A DNA stretch of 64,000 nucleotides from Sphingomonas paucimobilis NBRC 13935 (GTDB taxonomy: Bacteria > Pseudomonadota > Alphaproteobacteria > Sphingomonadales > Sphingomonadaceae), in NCBI RefSeq assembly GCF_000739895.2, contig NZ_BBJS01000023.1, forward strand, positions 62,001 through 126,000, given 5' to 3'. A program made the translations under genes and the position numbers. How positions within the stretch are numbered: the first letter of the stretch is position 1; the number at the start of each line of letters is the position of its first letter. Below the pieces are notes generated by a model. That model saw nothing but the letters and a program-made list of their open reading frames with translations, was not told the DNA's origin and did not search any database. This document shows positions 43,480 to 51,671 of this stretch, in pieces.

Positions 43480-44931
43480 TTATGCCGTATAGGGTGCGGC
43501 AAGCAGCGCGGGCCTGCGCCGCGCCACGTCCAATATGAAGTCTCCGAACAGCCCGTTGGCCCATGCGAACCAGCTTCGCGTGAACTTTGTCGGATCGTCC
43601 TTGTGAAAGCTCTCGTGCATGAAGCCGGTGCCGCCATGGGTCGTGCGCAGCCACGCCAAGCACTGACGGATGAGGGCATCGTCGTCGCTGAGCAGCCCCC
43701 GGGTGATGATCGACATCGGCCAGATCATGTCCATGCCGACATGCGGCCCGCCGATACCATCCGCTGCCCGCCCGGCAAAGAAATAGGGGTTGCGCGGGCT
43801 CCAGGCCAAGGCGGCGGTGCGCCGATAGAGCGGATCGTTGCGCTCCGCCGCGCCCAGGAGCGGCAAGGCGGACAGGCTGGGCACATTCGCATCGTCCATG
43901 AAGATCGCGTTGCCATAGCCATCGACCTCGAAGGCCCAGACCTCATGTCCCTGGCCATCGGCCATCTTGCCATGCGCATCGAGCGCCTTAGCGACGGTGT
44001 CGGCGAGCGCGCGGGCGTCGGTCGCACCCGCCGTGTCGCCGCATGCCTCGTTCAGCACCACCGCCAAACCACGAAGCGCGGCGACGGCGAACAGGTTGGA
44101 CGGGATCAGGAATGGATAGACACAGGCATCGTCGGACGGCCGAAATCCCGAATGGATCAACCCGACCTTCCGGGTGGGCGCGCCGTATCCGCCGAACATC
44201 AGCGTCTCGGTCGGCGAAACGTCGCGGCGCTGGAAATGATAGGGTCCGGGCCCATTCAGCCGCTGCTGCTCGCGAAGGGTCGCTACCGCCCGCGCCATGC
44301 CCTGCCGCCACAACGCGTCGAACGGGGCCCGATCGCGGGTCGCCGTCCAATAGGCATGGGCCAGCCGCATCGGATAGCAGAGCGAATCGATCTCCCATTT
44401 CCGCTCCGCCACGCCTGGCTTCATCTCGGTGACGTCCCCCGCCGCCGACAGGGTGGTGCGCGCCGTCGGATCTTTCATGAAGGCGTTGGCATAGGGGTCC
44501 AGCAGGATGCACCGGGCTTGCCGCTGCATGGCGCCATGGAACAGTGTCCGCAAGGCCGGGTCCCGCGGTGTCAGGTGTACATAGGTCTGCAACTGGGCCG
44601 AACTGTCGCGCAGCCACATCGCGTCGATGTCGCCGGTGATGACGAAGGTGTCGGGCTTGCCGTCCACGGTGCCCGGCTGGACCGTGGTATCCAGCGTGTT
44701 GGGGTAGCAATTCTCGAACAGCCAGGCGAGTTGCGGGTCGGCGATCTTCGCCTTCACCCGCTTGATCTCATCCTCGACCGCCGGGCTGGTGAAGGCGCGT
44801 TCGCCGTGCGGCGGGCGCTTGCTGGGCAGCACGGCGCCCGGCGCTGCGCTGGCCGCGCCGAACGGCAGCGACGCCGACAACGCTACTCCGCCCAATACCA
44901 GATTACGACGGTTCATCGCGATGGGAGTCAT
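43480..44931 (-). CDS. GH125 exo-alpha-1,6-mannosidase
   Basis: A 483-residue exported, metal-independent mannosidase of family 125, known to remove alpha-1,6-linked mannose from N-glycans and yeast mannan. Motifs seen are GDIDAMWLRDSSAQLQTYVH, KWEIDSLCYPMRLAHAYW and the C-terminal FTRSWFAWANGLFGDFIL. The N-terminus (MNRRNLVLGGVALSASLPFG) is a Tat-like signal peptide. The ATG overlaps the stop of the preceding GH92 (ATGA), showing coupling. With the GH92 enzymes it can strip branched mannan. Confidence 0.93.
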   Translation of the reverse strand: MTPIAMNRRNLVLGGVALSASLPFGAASAAPGAVLPSKRPPHGERAFTSPAVEDEIKRVKAKIADPQLAWLFENCYPNTLDTTVQPGTVDGKPDTFVITGDIDAMWLRDSSAQLQTYVHLTPRDPALRTLFHGAMQRQARCILLDPYANAFMKDPTARTTLSAAGDVTEMKPGVAERKWEIDSLCYPMRLAHAYWTATRDRAPFDALWRQGMARAVATLREQQRLNGPGPYHFQRRDVSPTETLMFGGYGAPTRKVGLIHSGFRPSDDACVYPFLIPSNLFAVAALRGLAVVLNEACGDTAGATDARALADTVAKALDAHGKMADGQGHEVWAFEVDGYGNAIFMDDANVPSLSALPLLGAAERNDPLYRRTAALAWSPRNPYFFAGRAADGIGGPHVGMDMIWPMSIITRGLLSDDDALIRQCLAWLRTTHGGTGFMHESFHKDDPTKFTRSWFAWANGLFGDFILDVARRRPALLAAPYTA

Positions 44932-47297
44932 GGACGTACGGCTCCCGGCTGGCTCATCGAGAATGGTACGGCGGCCGCGCTGCTGGCCCAGGCGGTGTTG
45001 GGCTTGGGCCCCATGACGAAGGTCAGCTTGCCGCCGCCCTGCAAGTCTTGCCTCGACAACCAAGCCTTGTCGTAGCGTCGCCCGTTGAGCGTGGCCGACT
45101 GGATATAGACATTGTCCGGCCCGTTGTTTTGCGCCTCGATGGTCAGGCGCTTGCCGCCCGGCATGGTCAATTCGACCTGGCGAAACAGCGGACTGCCGAT
45201 CGCATATTGGCCGACCGTCGGCGTCACGGGGTAAAAACCGAGCGCCGAGAAGACGTACCAGGCCGATGTCTGGCCGTTATCCTCGTCACCCGGATAGCCG
45301 TCGGGCGTGGCGGCGTAGAGTTTCCGCATCACGTCACGCACATGATATTGCGTCTTCCATGGCGCGCCGACCCAGTCGTAAAGGTAGATCATGTGCTGGA
45401 TCGGCTGGTTGCCATGCGCATATTGGCCCATGTCGACGATCTGCATCTCGCGGATCTCGTGGATGGTCTGGCCGTAATAGCTGTCGTCGAACAAAGGCGG
45501 CGTGGTGAAGATCGAATCCAGCCGCGCCTCGAACGCCTTGTTGCCGCCCATCAGCTCGGCCAGACCGCGAACGTCCTGCATCACCGACCAGCTATAGTGG
45601 AGCGCGTTGCCCTCCGTGAAGGCATCGCCCCATTTCAGCGGGTTGAACGGCGTTTCCCAACTCCCGTCCTGATTGCGGCCGCGCATCCAGCCCGTCTGGG
45701 GATCGTAAAGCTTGCGGTAGTTCTGCGCCTGAGCCGCATATTTGCGTGCATCGTCGGTCTTGCCGAGTGCCGCCGCCAGCCGCGACAGCGAAAAGTCCGC
45801 GGTCGCATATTCGAGCGTGCGTGCGGCATTCTCGTTGATCCCGACATCGTACGGGACATAACCGAGCCTGTTGTAATATTCGACGCCCTCTCTCCCGACC
45901 GCGTCGAGGACGTTCCCCTTCTTGTCGCGCGGCCGCCCCTCGGAAGTGGTCGCGTTCTTGACCATGGCCTCGTAGAGCGTGTTGACGTCGAAGCCGCGCA
46001 CGCCGTTAAGATAGGCGTCGGCGATGATATTGGCCGAATTCGACCCGATCATCACGCTGCGGTGGCCCGGGCTCGCCCATTCGGGGAGCCAGCCGGACTC
46101 CTTGTAGGTGTTGACCAGCCCCTGCATGATCTCACCGTCCACGTCCGGGTACATCAGCGCGAAATAGGGGAAGACGGCGCGCCACGTGTCCCAGAAGCCG
46201 TTGTCGGTGTAGAGCGGCCCGTCATGGACCTTGCCGTCATAGGGGCTGTAGTGGACCTTCCGCCCCCGCGCGTCATATTCGTAGAAGCGACGCGGAAATT
46301 GCAGCATCCGGTAAAGTGCCGAATAGAAGGTGCGACGATTGTCGATGCTGGGATCGATGACGCGGACGCGGCCCAATTCCTTGTCCCAGACCGCCTTGGC
46401 CTTGGCCTCGGTCTGCGCGAAACCGTCGGTACCAATTTCCTTCGTCAGGTTTCGCTCGGCCTGCTCGGCGCTGATGAACGACGACGCGACCTTTACGCCG
46501 ATCTGCTCGCCCTTCCTTGTCTTGAAGCTGACGACGGCGCCGACATGCCCGCCTTCGCTCTTCAAGGCATCGTGAAGCTGCCAGTTTTCGTCCCATGTGC
46601 GCGAGACGACGAAGTCGTGGTCGAATTCAAGCACGAAGTAATTGTGGAAATTGTCCGGCACCCCTCCGCTATTGTTGCGGACATAGCCGGTGATGCGCCG
46701 TCGCTGCGGATCGACGGTTACCATCGACCCCTTGTTATAGGCGTCGAGTACGATGTGTGCGTCATCACTCTGGGGAAAGGTGAACCGGAACTGCGCCGCG
46801 CGAGAGGTCGGCACCACCTCGGCGGTCACGTCATGATCGGCCAGATACACCTTGTATTTATAGGGATGGCTTTCCTCCGCCTTATGGCTGAACCACGACG
46901 CCCGCTCATCCTGCTTGATGCGCACCGGGCCGGTTTCCGCCATGATCTCGAACGCGGCGTAATCGTTCATCCAGGGGCTGGGCTGGTGCGTCTGCTTAAT
47001 GCCGCTGATTTTCTTGTCGTGATAGGTATAGCCCCAGCCCGAACCCATCTTCCCCGTGACCGGTGACCAGAAGTTCATGCCCCATGGCACCGCGACCGCC
47101 GGATAGGTGTTGCCATAGGACAAAGTATAGTCGGAGTCGGTGCCCATCAGCGGATTGACCAGATCGGCCAGCGACTCCGTCTGCGTCGCCCCGCGCGCCT
47201 GTGCGATCGCGATGGACGGCATCGGCAGGATCAAGCCAATCGCCGACAGTGTCGCCAGGGAGTTGCGTACAGTCGCTCCAAAAGCCTTGCTCACCAT
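44928..47297 (-). CDS. GH92 family enzyme with Gln at the acid position
   Basis: A 789-residue exported GH92 protein with signal peptide (SLATLSAIGLILPMPSIAIA). It belongs to a different GH92 branch from the one at 41144: the front motif is LMGTDSDYTLSYGNTYPAVA, and DEDNGQTSAWYVFSALGFYP keeps the base Asp. The block HGNQPIQHMIYLYDW has Gln where true mannosidases have Glu. Related Gln-bearing enzymes cleave mannose-1-phosphate diesters (recollection of CcGH92_5). The ATG at 47297 has GGGGAG five bases upstream; one at 47330 overlaps the GH43 stop. Confidence 0.9.
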   Translation of the reverse strand: MVSKAFGATVRNSLATLSAIGLILPMPSIAIAQARGATQTESLADLVNPLMGTDSDYTLSYGNTYPAVAVPWGMNFWSPVTGKMGSGWGYTYHDKKISGIKQTHQPSPWMNDYAAFEIMAETGPVRIKQDERASWFSHKAEESHPYKYKVYLADHDVTAEVVPTSRAAQFRFTFPQSDDAHIVLDAYNKGSMVTVDPQRRRITGYVRNNSGGVPDNFHNYFVLEFDHDFVVSRTWDENWQLHDALKSEGGHVGAVVSFKTRKGEQIGVKVASSFISAEQAERNLTKEIGTDGFAQTEAKAKAVWDKELGRVRVIDPSIDNRRTFYSALYRMLQFPRRFYEYDARGRKVHYSPYDGKVHDGPLYTDNGFWDTWRAVFPYFALMYPDVDGEIMQGLVNTYKESGWLPEWASPGHRSVMIGSNSANIIADAYLNGVRGFDVNTLYEAMVKNATTSEGRPRDKKGNVLDAVGREGVEYYNRLGYVPYDVGINENAARTLEYATADFSLSRLAAALGKTDDARKYAAQAQNYRKLYDPQTGWMRGRNQDGSWETPFNPLKWGDAFTEGNALHYSWSVMQDVRGLAELMGGNKAFEARLDSIFTTPPLFDDSYYGQTIHEIREMQIVDMGQYAHGNQPIQHMIYLYDWVGAPWKTQYHVRDVMRKLYAATPDGYPGDEDNGQTSAWYVFSALGFYPVTPTVGQYAIGSPLFRQVELTMPGGKRLTIEAQNNGPDNVYIQSATLNGRRYDKAWLSRQDLQGGGKLTFVMGPKPNTAWASSAAAVPFSMSQPGAVRP

Positions 47298-47326
47298 CAA
47301 TCTCCCCATATTCTCTTGCCTGCGTG

Positions 47327-48334
47327 TCATTTTGCGCGGCGGATCGGTCGCGGCTTCACGCCGTCGTTGGTCATCACGACCGGACGGATCGTGCCGTCAG
47401 CGTTGAAATACATCCGGTCGATCGCGATCTGCCGATGCTCGCCCCGGTCGGTCGCCAACGGACGCCGATGATAGGCGATAAACCAGTCGTCCGTGCCCGG
47501 TACGTTCACGACGGAATGATGCCCCGCCCCGCGGGCGATGCGGAAATCCTGGGTCAGGATCTTGCCCATCGGCTTGAACGGCCCGACCGCGCTCGTCCCC
47601 ATGGCATAGGCGACGCTATAGTCGGGACCGGTCCACCCGCCCTCCGACCACATGAGATAATAGACCCCCTTGCGCTCGACGAGGAAGGAGCCCTCGACAT
47701 AGCCGGGGGGCGTGATCTCCTTGTACGTCGTCCCGTCCGCGAAGGGCAGAACCGACTTCAGATCGCGGCTCAGGCGGACGACGTTGCAGTGCCCCCACCC
47801 GCCATAGAACAGATAGACCTGCCCGTCATGATCGCGGAAGGCGAAGGGATCGATCGGTTGCGCGCCGTTGTGAAAGGCGTCGATCAACGGTTTGCCCAAC
47901 GCATCCTTGAACGGGCCGCCCGGCGTGTCGCTGACCGCCAGTCCGATACCGCCAAGCTCGCGATCGCTCTGAATGTCGTTGGCACTGAAGAACATGTAAT
48001 AGCGGCCATTGGCGGCGATGACCGAGGGCGCCCAGATCGCATAGGCCGCCCATGCGGCGCGCGTCACATCGAAGACATGGGGGTGCTTGGTCCAGTGGAC
48101 GAGATCGGGCGACGAAAAGGCGTTGAAAAACGTCTGATAGGCATAGGACGGGCGCACGGTATGGCGTTTGCGCGCCTCCTGTTGCGCCGCGGAGAACCGG
48201 GAGGTTCGGTCCGGTACGCCGTCATCGTCGGAATAGGTCGGGTAGATCCAGTACCGGTCGCCGAACGCGCGGATCTCGGGGTCGGCATACCAGCCACGCA
48301 CGATCGGATTCGATGCCGACGCCATAGCGGCCAA
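47327..48334 (-). CDS. GH43 family glycosidase
   Basis: A five-bladed beta-propeller glycosidase, about 335 residues. The three catalytic carboxylates are placed as in GH43: Asp in GWYADPEIRAFGDRYW, Asp in GAQPIDPFAFRDHDGQVYLF and Glu in GYVEGSFLVERKGVYYLMW. GH43 enzymes cut arabinan, xylan or galactan side chains; the substrate here is unknown, but some members act with mannosidases. The start is unclear: TTG at 48334 or ATG at 48325 are in frame, and upstream codons (RHLAPKWIATLASIGLAAMA) resemble a signal peptide that has no standard start codon after the in-frame TGA. Confidence 0.85.
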   Translation of the reverse strand: MAAMASASNPIVRGWYADPEIRAFGDRYWIYPTYSDDDGVPDRTSRFSAAQQEARKRHTVRPSYAYQTFFNAFSSPDLVHWTKHPHVFDVTRAAWAAYAIWAPSVIAANGRYYMFFSANDIQSDRELGGIGLAVSDTPGGPFKDALGKPLIDAFHNGAQPIDPFAFRDHDGQVYLFYGGWGHCNVVRLSRDLKSVLPFADGTTYKEITPPGYVEGSFLVERKGVYYLMWSEGGWTGPDYSVAYAMGTSAVGPFKPMGKILTQDFRIARGAGHHSVVNVPGTDDWFIAYHRRPLATDRGEHRQIAIDRMYFNADGTIRPVVMTNDGVKPRPIRRAK

Positions 48335-48403
48335 GCCGATCGAGGCCAGCGTGGCGATCCATTTGGGAGCGAGATGTCGAATGACGCGCGATCCTCATCC
48401 ATC

Positions 48404-48440
48404 GAGAAAGAAAAGAGGGTGGCTTCATGAGAAGCCACCC
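48404..48440 (-). terminator. Intrinsic terminator between the receptor and GH43 genes
   Basis: On the minus strand a perfect ten-base stem (GGGTGGCTTC / GAAGCCACCC, loop TCAT) is followed by TCTTTTCTTT. It would end or attenuate transcripts of the TonB-dependent receptor, giving more receptor than downstream enzyme. Confidence 0.85.
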
Positions 48441-48450
48441 CAGGGGGGCC

Positions 48451-51400
48451 TTAAAACTTGTAGGACACTCCGACATAGGCGCGCCGACCCGAATAGACGT
48501 TCGAGATGAAACGGTCCTTCGTGTCGTTGCCCAAATGTGCCCGTTCCTCCGACTTGGTCAGGTTGATGACCGAGGCGGTTAACTGGAGATTGTCGATCAG
48601 GTTGAAGGCGGCGTTCAGATCGACCTGCTGATACGGGTCAGAATAGACGTTCAGGCCGGAGGACAGGCCGCGCACGACCTCGCCGCGCCGGTTGTAGGAG
48701 GCGCGGAGCAGCACCGGCCCATGCTCGTAGAACACCGAGGCGTTGACCTGCGTCCTGGCGCTGCCGACGAGAGGCGAACTGCCGACCGAAGAACCGTTGA
48801 GCGACACGTCGGCCGTGGACGTGTCGTTGAAGGTGAAGTTCACCTGCGCCCCGAGGCCGAAGGGCAGCGTATGCTGTGCATAAACCTCGACACCCTGCGA
48901 CACCGCCTTCGATCCGTTGGCCTGGGTGGCATATTGCTGCACCGTGACCGTCTCGCCCGCGACCTCCTGCTGAAGGTCGATCACTACCGGAACGATGAAG
49001 TTCGACACATCCTTGCGGAACAACGTCGCGCCGATGACCGAGCCGCGATGGAAATACCATTCGACGCCCACATCATATTGCCAGGCGCTGAAGGGCTTCA
49101 GGTCGAAATTACCGCCATTGCCGAACCAGCCCGGCAGCGCGCCGAACTCCTTGCGATCGAAGACGAACGGATCGGCATTGAACGTCAGCCCCCGCGCCCC
49201 GGCCAGGTCGCCGAAATTCGGTCGTGAGATGACCTTCGACACCGCGCCGCGCAGAAGCAGATCGGACGTCGCGTCCCAAGAAATGTTGAAGCTGGGAAGT
49301 ATGTCCGTGTAGCTCTTGCGCTCGCTATTCTGGCTGAACACCCTGAGTTCGCGCTGGCTTTGCGGGATGACCAGGCAATTGCCGTCCTCGCCCAGGGGGC
49401 GATTGGGGTCGAACGGTCCGCCAGGGCCGTTCTGGCAATAGTCGTTTTCGTAATAAAGAACGTCGGTCGAAAGTCCGCTCTGACGCGTATTGACCAGGCG
49501 CACGCCAAGATTGCCCCGCACCCGGTCGGACTTGAAGTTCAGCTGAGCGTAGCCCGCCCAGATCCGTTCGCCGATGTCATAGACGTTCTGCGGTTCGGCG
49601 ACGCGCACCGGGCCATTATAGGTTTGGTTCAAATAATCGATATATTTCGAGATATTGATTGCCGGGAAAGCGGTCGTCTCGAACCCGCCTGCGATATTGC
49701 CCAGCGAATTGGGGAAAAAGATTTCCGGCAGCGCCAGCGCACCGCCCGGTGTATCCTGAAACCTCAGTGTATTCCCCGCGTCGGAATACCATTCGAAACG
49801 CCCCGTCTCGCGGTGGATCTTCCCGTCGCGCCACTTCACACCCAGTTGCAGCGAGTCGATGAACGTCTCGAAATGGCGCGTGACGTCGACCTGGGCGTAA
49901 CGCTGCGAGATCGAGCTGTTGGTGAAGCCCGACCCCGTCGACCCCAGGTCGATCTGCGCCACGCCGTTCAGCATGTTCTGGATGATGTCGGGTGAGAACT
50001 GCATCGCGATCGACTGGTCGGTGAAGTTCCACGCACTGAGCGAGTTGCCGTTGACAGTGCCGTTGCGAGGTTTGGCCTGCGCATAGAACTGGAAGGACGG
50101 TCCGCCTTTCGCCTTCGTCTTGCCGAGGATAAAGCTGGCCTCCAGCCGGTCGTGCGACCAATCGCCGCGTACGTCATATGTGTTGGAGACGGTTTTTTCG
50201 CGTGTGTATGTGTCCTGCGGCGCGGGCGTTTCCATCGTGCACAGATTGCCAGCCACGCGACACCCGGTGCCCTCAGGGGGAACCTGGAAGTTGGCGCCGG
50301 TCAACACCGTTCCGCTCCTGTCCAGCGTGCCCCCGGTGAAGAAATTGCCATAGCCCCATTCGGGGATCTTGATCGTGCTGCTGGTATAGTCGCCGTTGAG
50401 CTGGAACCGGAAGTAATTGGCCGTGATCGTCATGTTGTCGAACGGCTTCATCTGGGCCGTCGCCTGGATGCCCAGCCGCTTGCGCTTCTGATCGAGGATC
50501 GTCTCGCTGACCGATTGCGGCGCCCAATAGCCGCTATAGCGCTTACTATCGCGCGTGCTAACACCGCCATTCTGGCCGTCATTCCAATAGTTTATGGCAT
50601 CGTCATTGGCATAGGCCTTGCCGTTCACATCCGTCGCGGGCTGTGTCGTCCTGTCGTCCGTCCACCAGTGCCAGGAATCACCCGATGCGCTCAGCGAGCG
50701 GTTTGTACGTTCCTGATAGGTCGCGCCGAGCAGCAGGCCGAAGGTCTTCTCTTCATTATGCCAGGAGACGAGGCCCGAGACGTTGGGTTCGACCTTACGC
50801 GTGACATCGGCATAGGTGCCCTCGACCGAGATGTTGCCCGACCATGGCTTGAGATCGAAAGGTCGACGGGTCCGGTTGATGATGACGCCGCCCACCCCGC
50901 CTTCGTCGAGCCGCGCCTCGGAGGATTTGTAGACCTCGACGCTGCCGATCAGCGTCGAGGGCAGCAACAGATAGTTGAACGAGCGCGACGGGTCACCGCT
51001 GTCGGCCGAGGCGATGAAATTGCCGTTGAGTTCGGTCAGCGTCAGGTCGGAGCTGAGGCCGCGAATGCTGACCCGGCTACCTTCGCCACCATCGCGATCG
51101 ATGATGACGCCAGGCACGCGCTGCAGCGAGTCCGCGACGTTCTTGTCGGGAAACTTGCCAACATCTTCGGCCGTGATGACATCGACAAAGGCGTTGGCCT
51201 CGCGCTTCTGCGACAGGCTTTCCTCGATCGACCGGCGATAGCCGGTGACGACGATATCCCCCGCGTCGCTCGTCGCCTGGGCATTGCCGGCCGCGGAGGA
51301 GTCGCCGGTCACGCCGGAATCGGCCTGGTTGCTCAGCGGGTCCTGGACTTGGCCCGCCACCGGGGCCTGCTGGGCATGCGCCGCCGGGGTCATGGCCGCC

Positions 51401-51480
51401 ATGACGCTGACCGACGATAAGAGACCGATTGCCATCCTGCGGCGCAGGGCTGCCGATCCCACTCTATGCACGAAGCTCAT
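48451..51480 (-). CDS. TonB-dependent receptor for glycans
   Basis: A 1009-residue outer-membrane receptor that imports substrate using TonB energy. The order is signal peptide (MAIGLLSSVSVMAAMTPAAHA), a low-complexity linker, IVVTGYRRSIEESLSQKREA (plug start), the plug with VGKFPDKNVADSLQRVPGVI and GSRVSIRGLSSDLTLTELNG, then a 22-strand barrel ending in RRAYVGVSYKF with the terminal Phe. It is of the large IEESLxxKR group common in sphingomonads and Caulobacter for saccharides. The ATG at 51480 follows AGGAAACAGGA. It probably takes up mannan oligosaccharides freed by the GH92/GH125 set (inference). Confidence 0.94.
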   Translation of the reverse strand: MSFVHRVGSAALRRRMAIGLLSSVSVMAAMTPAAHAQQAPVAGQVQDPLSNQADSGVTGDSSAAGNAQATSDAGDIVVTGYRRSIEESLSQKREANAFVDVITAEDVGKFPDKNVADSLQRVPGVIIDRDGGEGSRVSIRGLSSDLTLTELNGNFIASADSGDPSRSFNYLLLPSTLIGSVEVYKSSEARLDEGGVGGVIINRTRRPFDLKPWSGNISVEGTYADVTRKVEPNVSGLVSWHNEEKTFGLLLGATYQERTNRSLSASGDSWHWWTDDRTTQPATDVNGKAYANDDAINYWNDGQNGGVSTRDSKRYSGYWAPQSVSETILDQKRKRLGIQATAQMKPFDNMTITANYFRFQLNGDYTSSTIKIPEWGYGNFFTGGTLDRSGTVLTGANFQVPPEGTGCRVAGNLCTMETPAPQDTYTREKTVSNTYDVRGDWSHDRLEASFILGKTKAKGGPSFQFYAQAKPRNGTVNGNSLSAWNFTDQSIAMQFSPDIIQNMLNGVAQIDLGSTGSGFTNSSISQRYAQVDVTRHFETFIDSLQLGVKWRDGKIHRETGRFEWYSDAGNTLRFQDTPGGALALPEIFFPNSLGNIAGGFETTAFPAINISKYIDYLNQTYNGPVRVAEPQNVYDIGERIWAGYAQLNFKSDRVRGNLGVRLVNTRQSGLSTDVLYYENDYCQNGPGGPFDPNRPLGEDGNCLVIPQSQRELRVFSQNSERKSYTDILPSFNISWDATSDLLLRGAVSKVISRPNFGDLAGARGLTFNADPFVFDRKEFGALPGWFGNGGNFDLKPFSAWQYDVGVEWYFHRGSVIGATLFRKDVSNFIVPVVIDLQQEVAGETVTVQQYATQANGSKAVSQGVEVYAQHTLPFGLGAQVNFTFNDTSTADVSLNGSSVGSSPLVGSARTQVNASVFYEHGPVLLRASYNRRGEVVRGLSSGLNVYSDPYQQVDLNAAFNLIDNLQLTASVINLTKSEERAHLGNDTKDRFISNVYSGRRAYVGVSYKF

Positions 51481-51598
51481 TTCCTGTTTCCTCCCTCTAT
51501 GCCACGGCACCGATGGCGGCTTTTCGGCCGGCTCGTTGCTTCTAGCCCGTGGCGTTCATCTCACCCTGACAAGTGAAGCATGTCGTCAATTTCGTCGG

Positions 51599-51612
51599 AC
51601 TGGTTGACCAGT
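51599..51612. promoter_or_regulatory. Inverted repeat upstream of the receptor
   Basis: ACTGGTTGACCAGT: six-base arms with a two-base spacer, resembling GntR/FadR-class operators. It is placed about 120 bases before the receptor start, in a 190-base gap within the cluster. Confidence 0.45.
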
Positions 51613-51671
51613 TCTGCTATGTGAAACTCCGCAGGCATCGCGCATGCGCCCAGGACGACCGGATGGCTGCG

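Noticed and set aside
43456..47066. Long plus-strand open frames opposite the GH125 and GH92 genes
   Set aside because: No motifs, no ribosome sites, and complete glycosidase families on the other strand.
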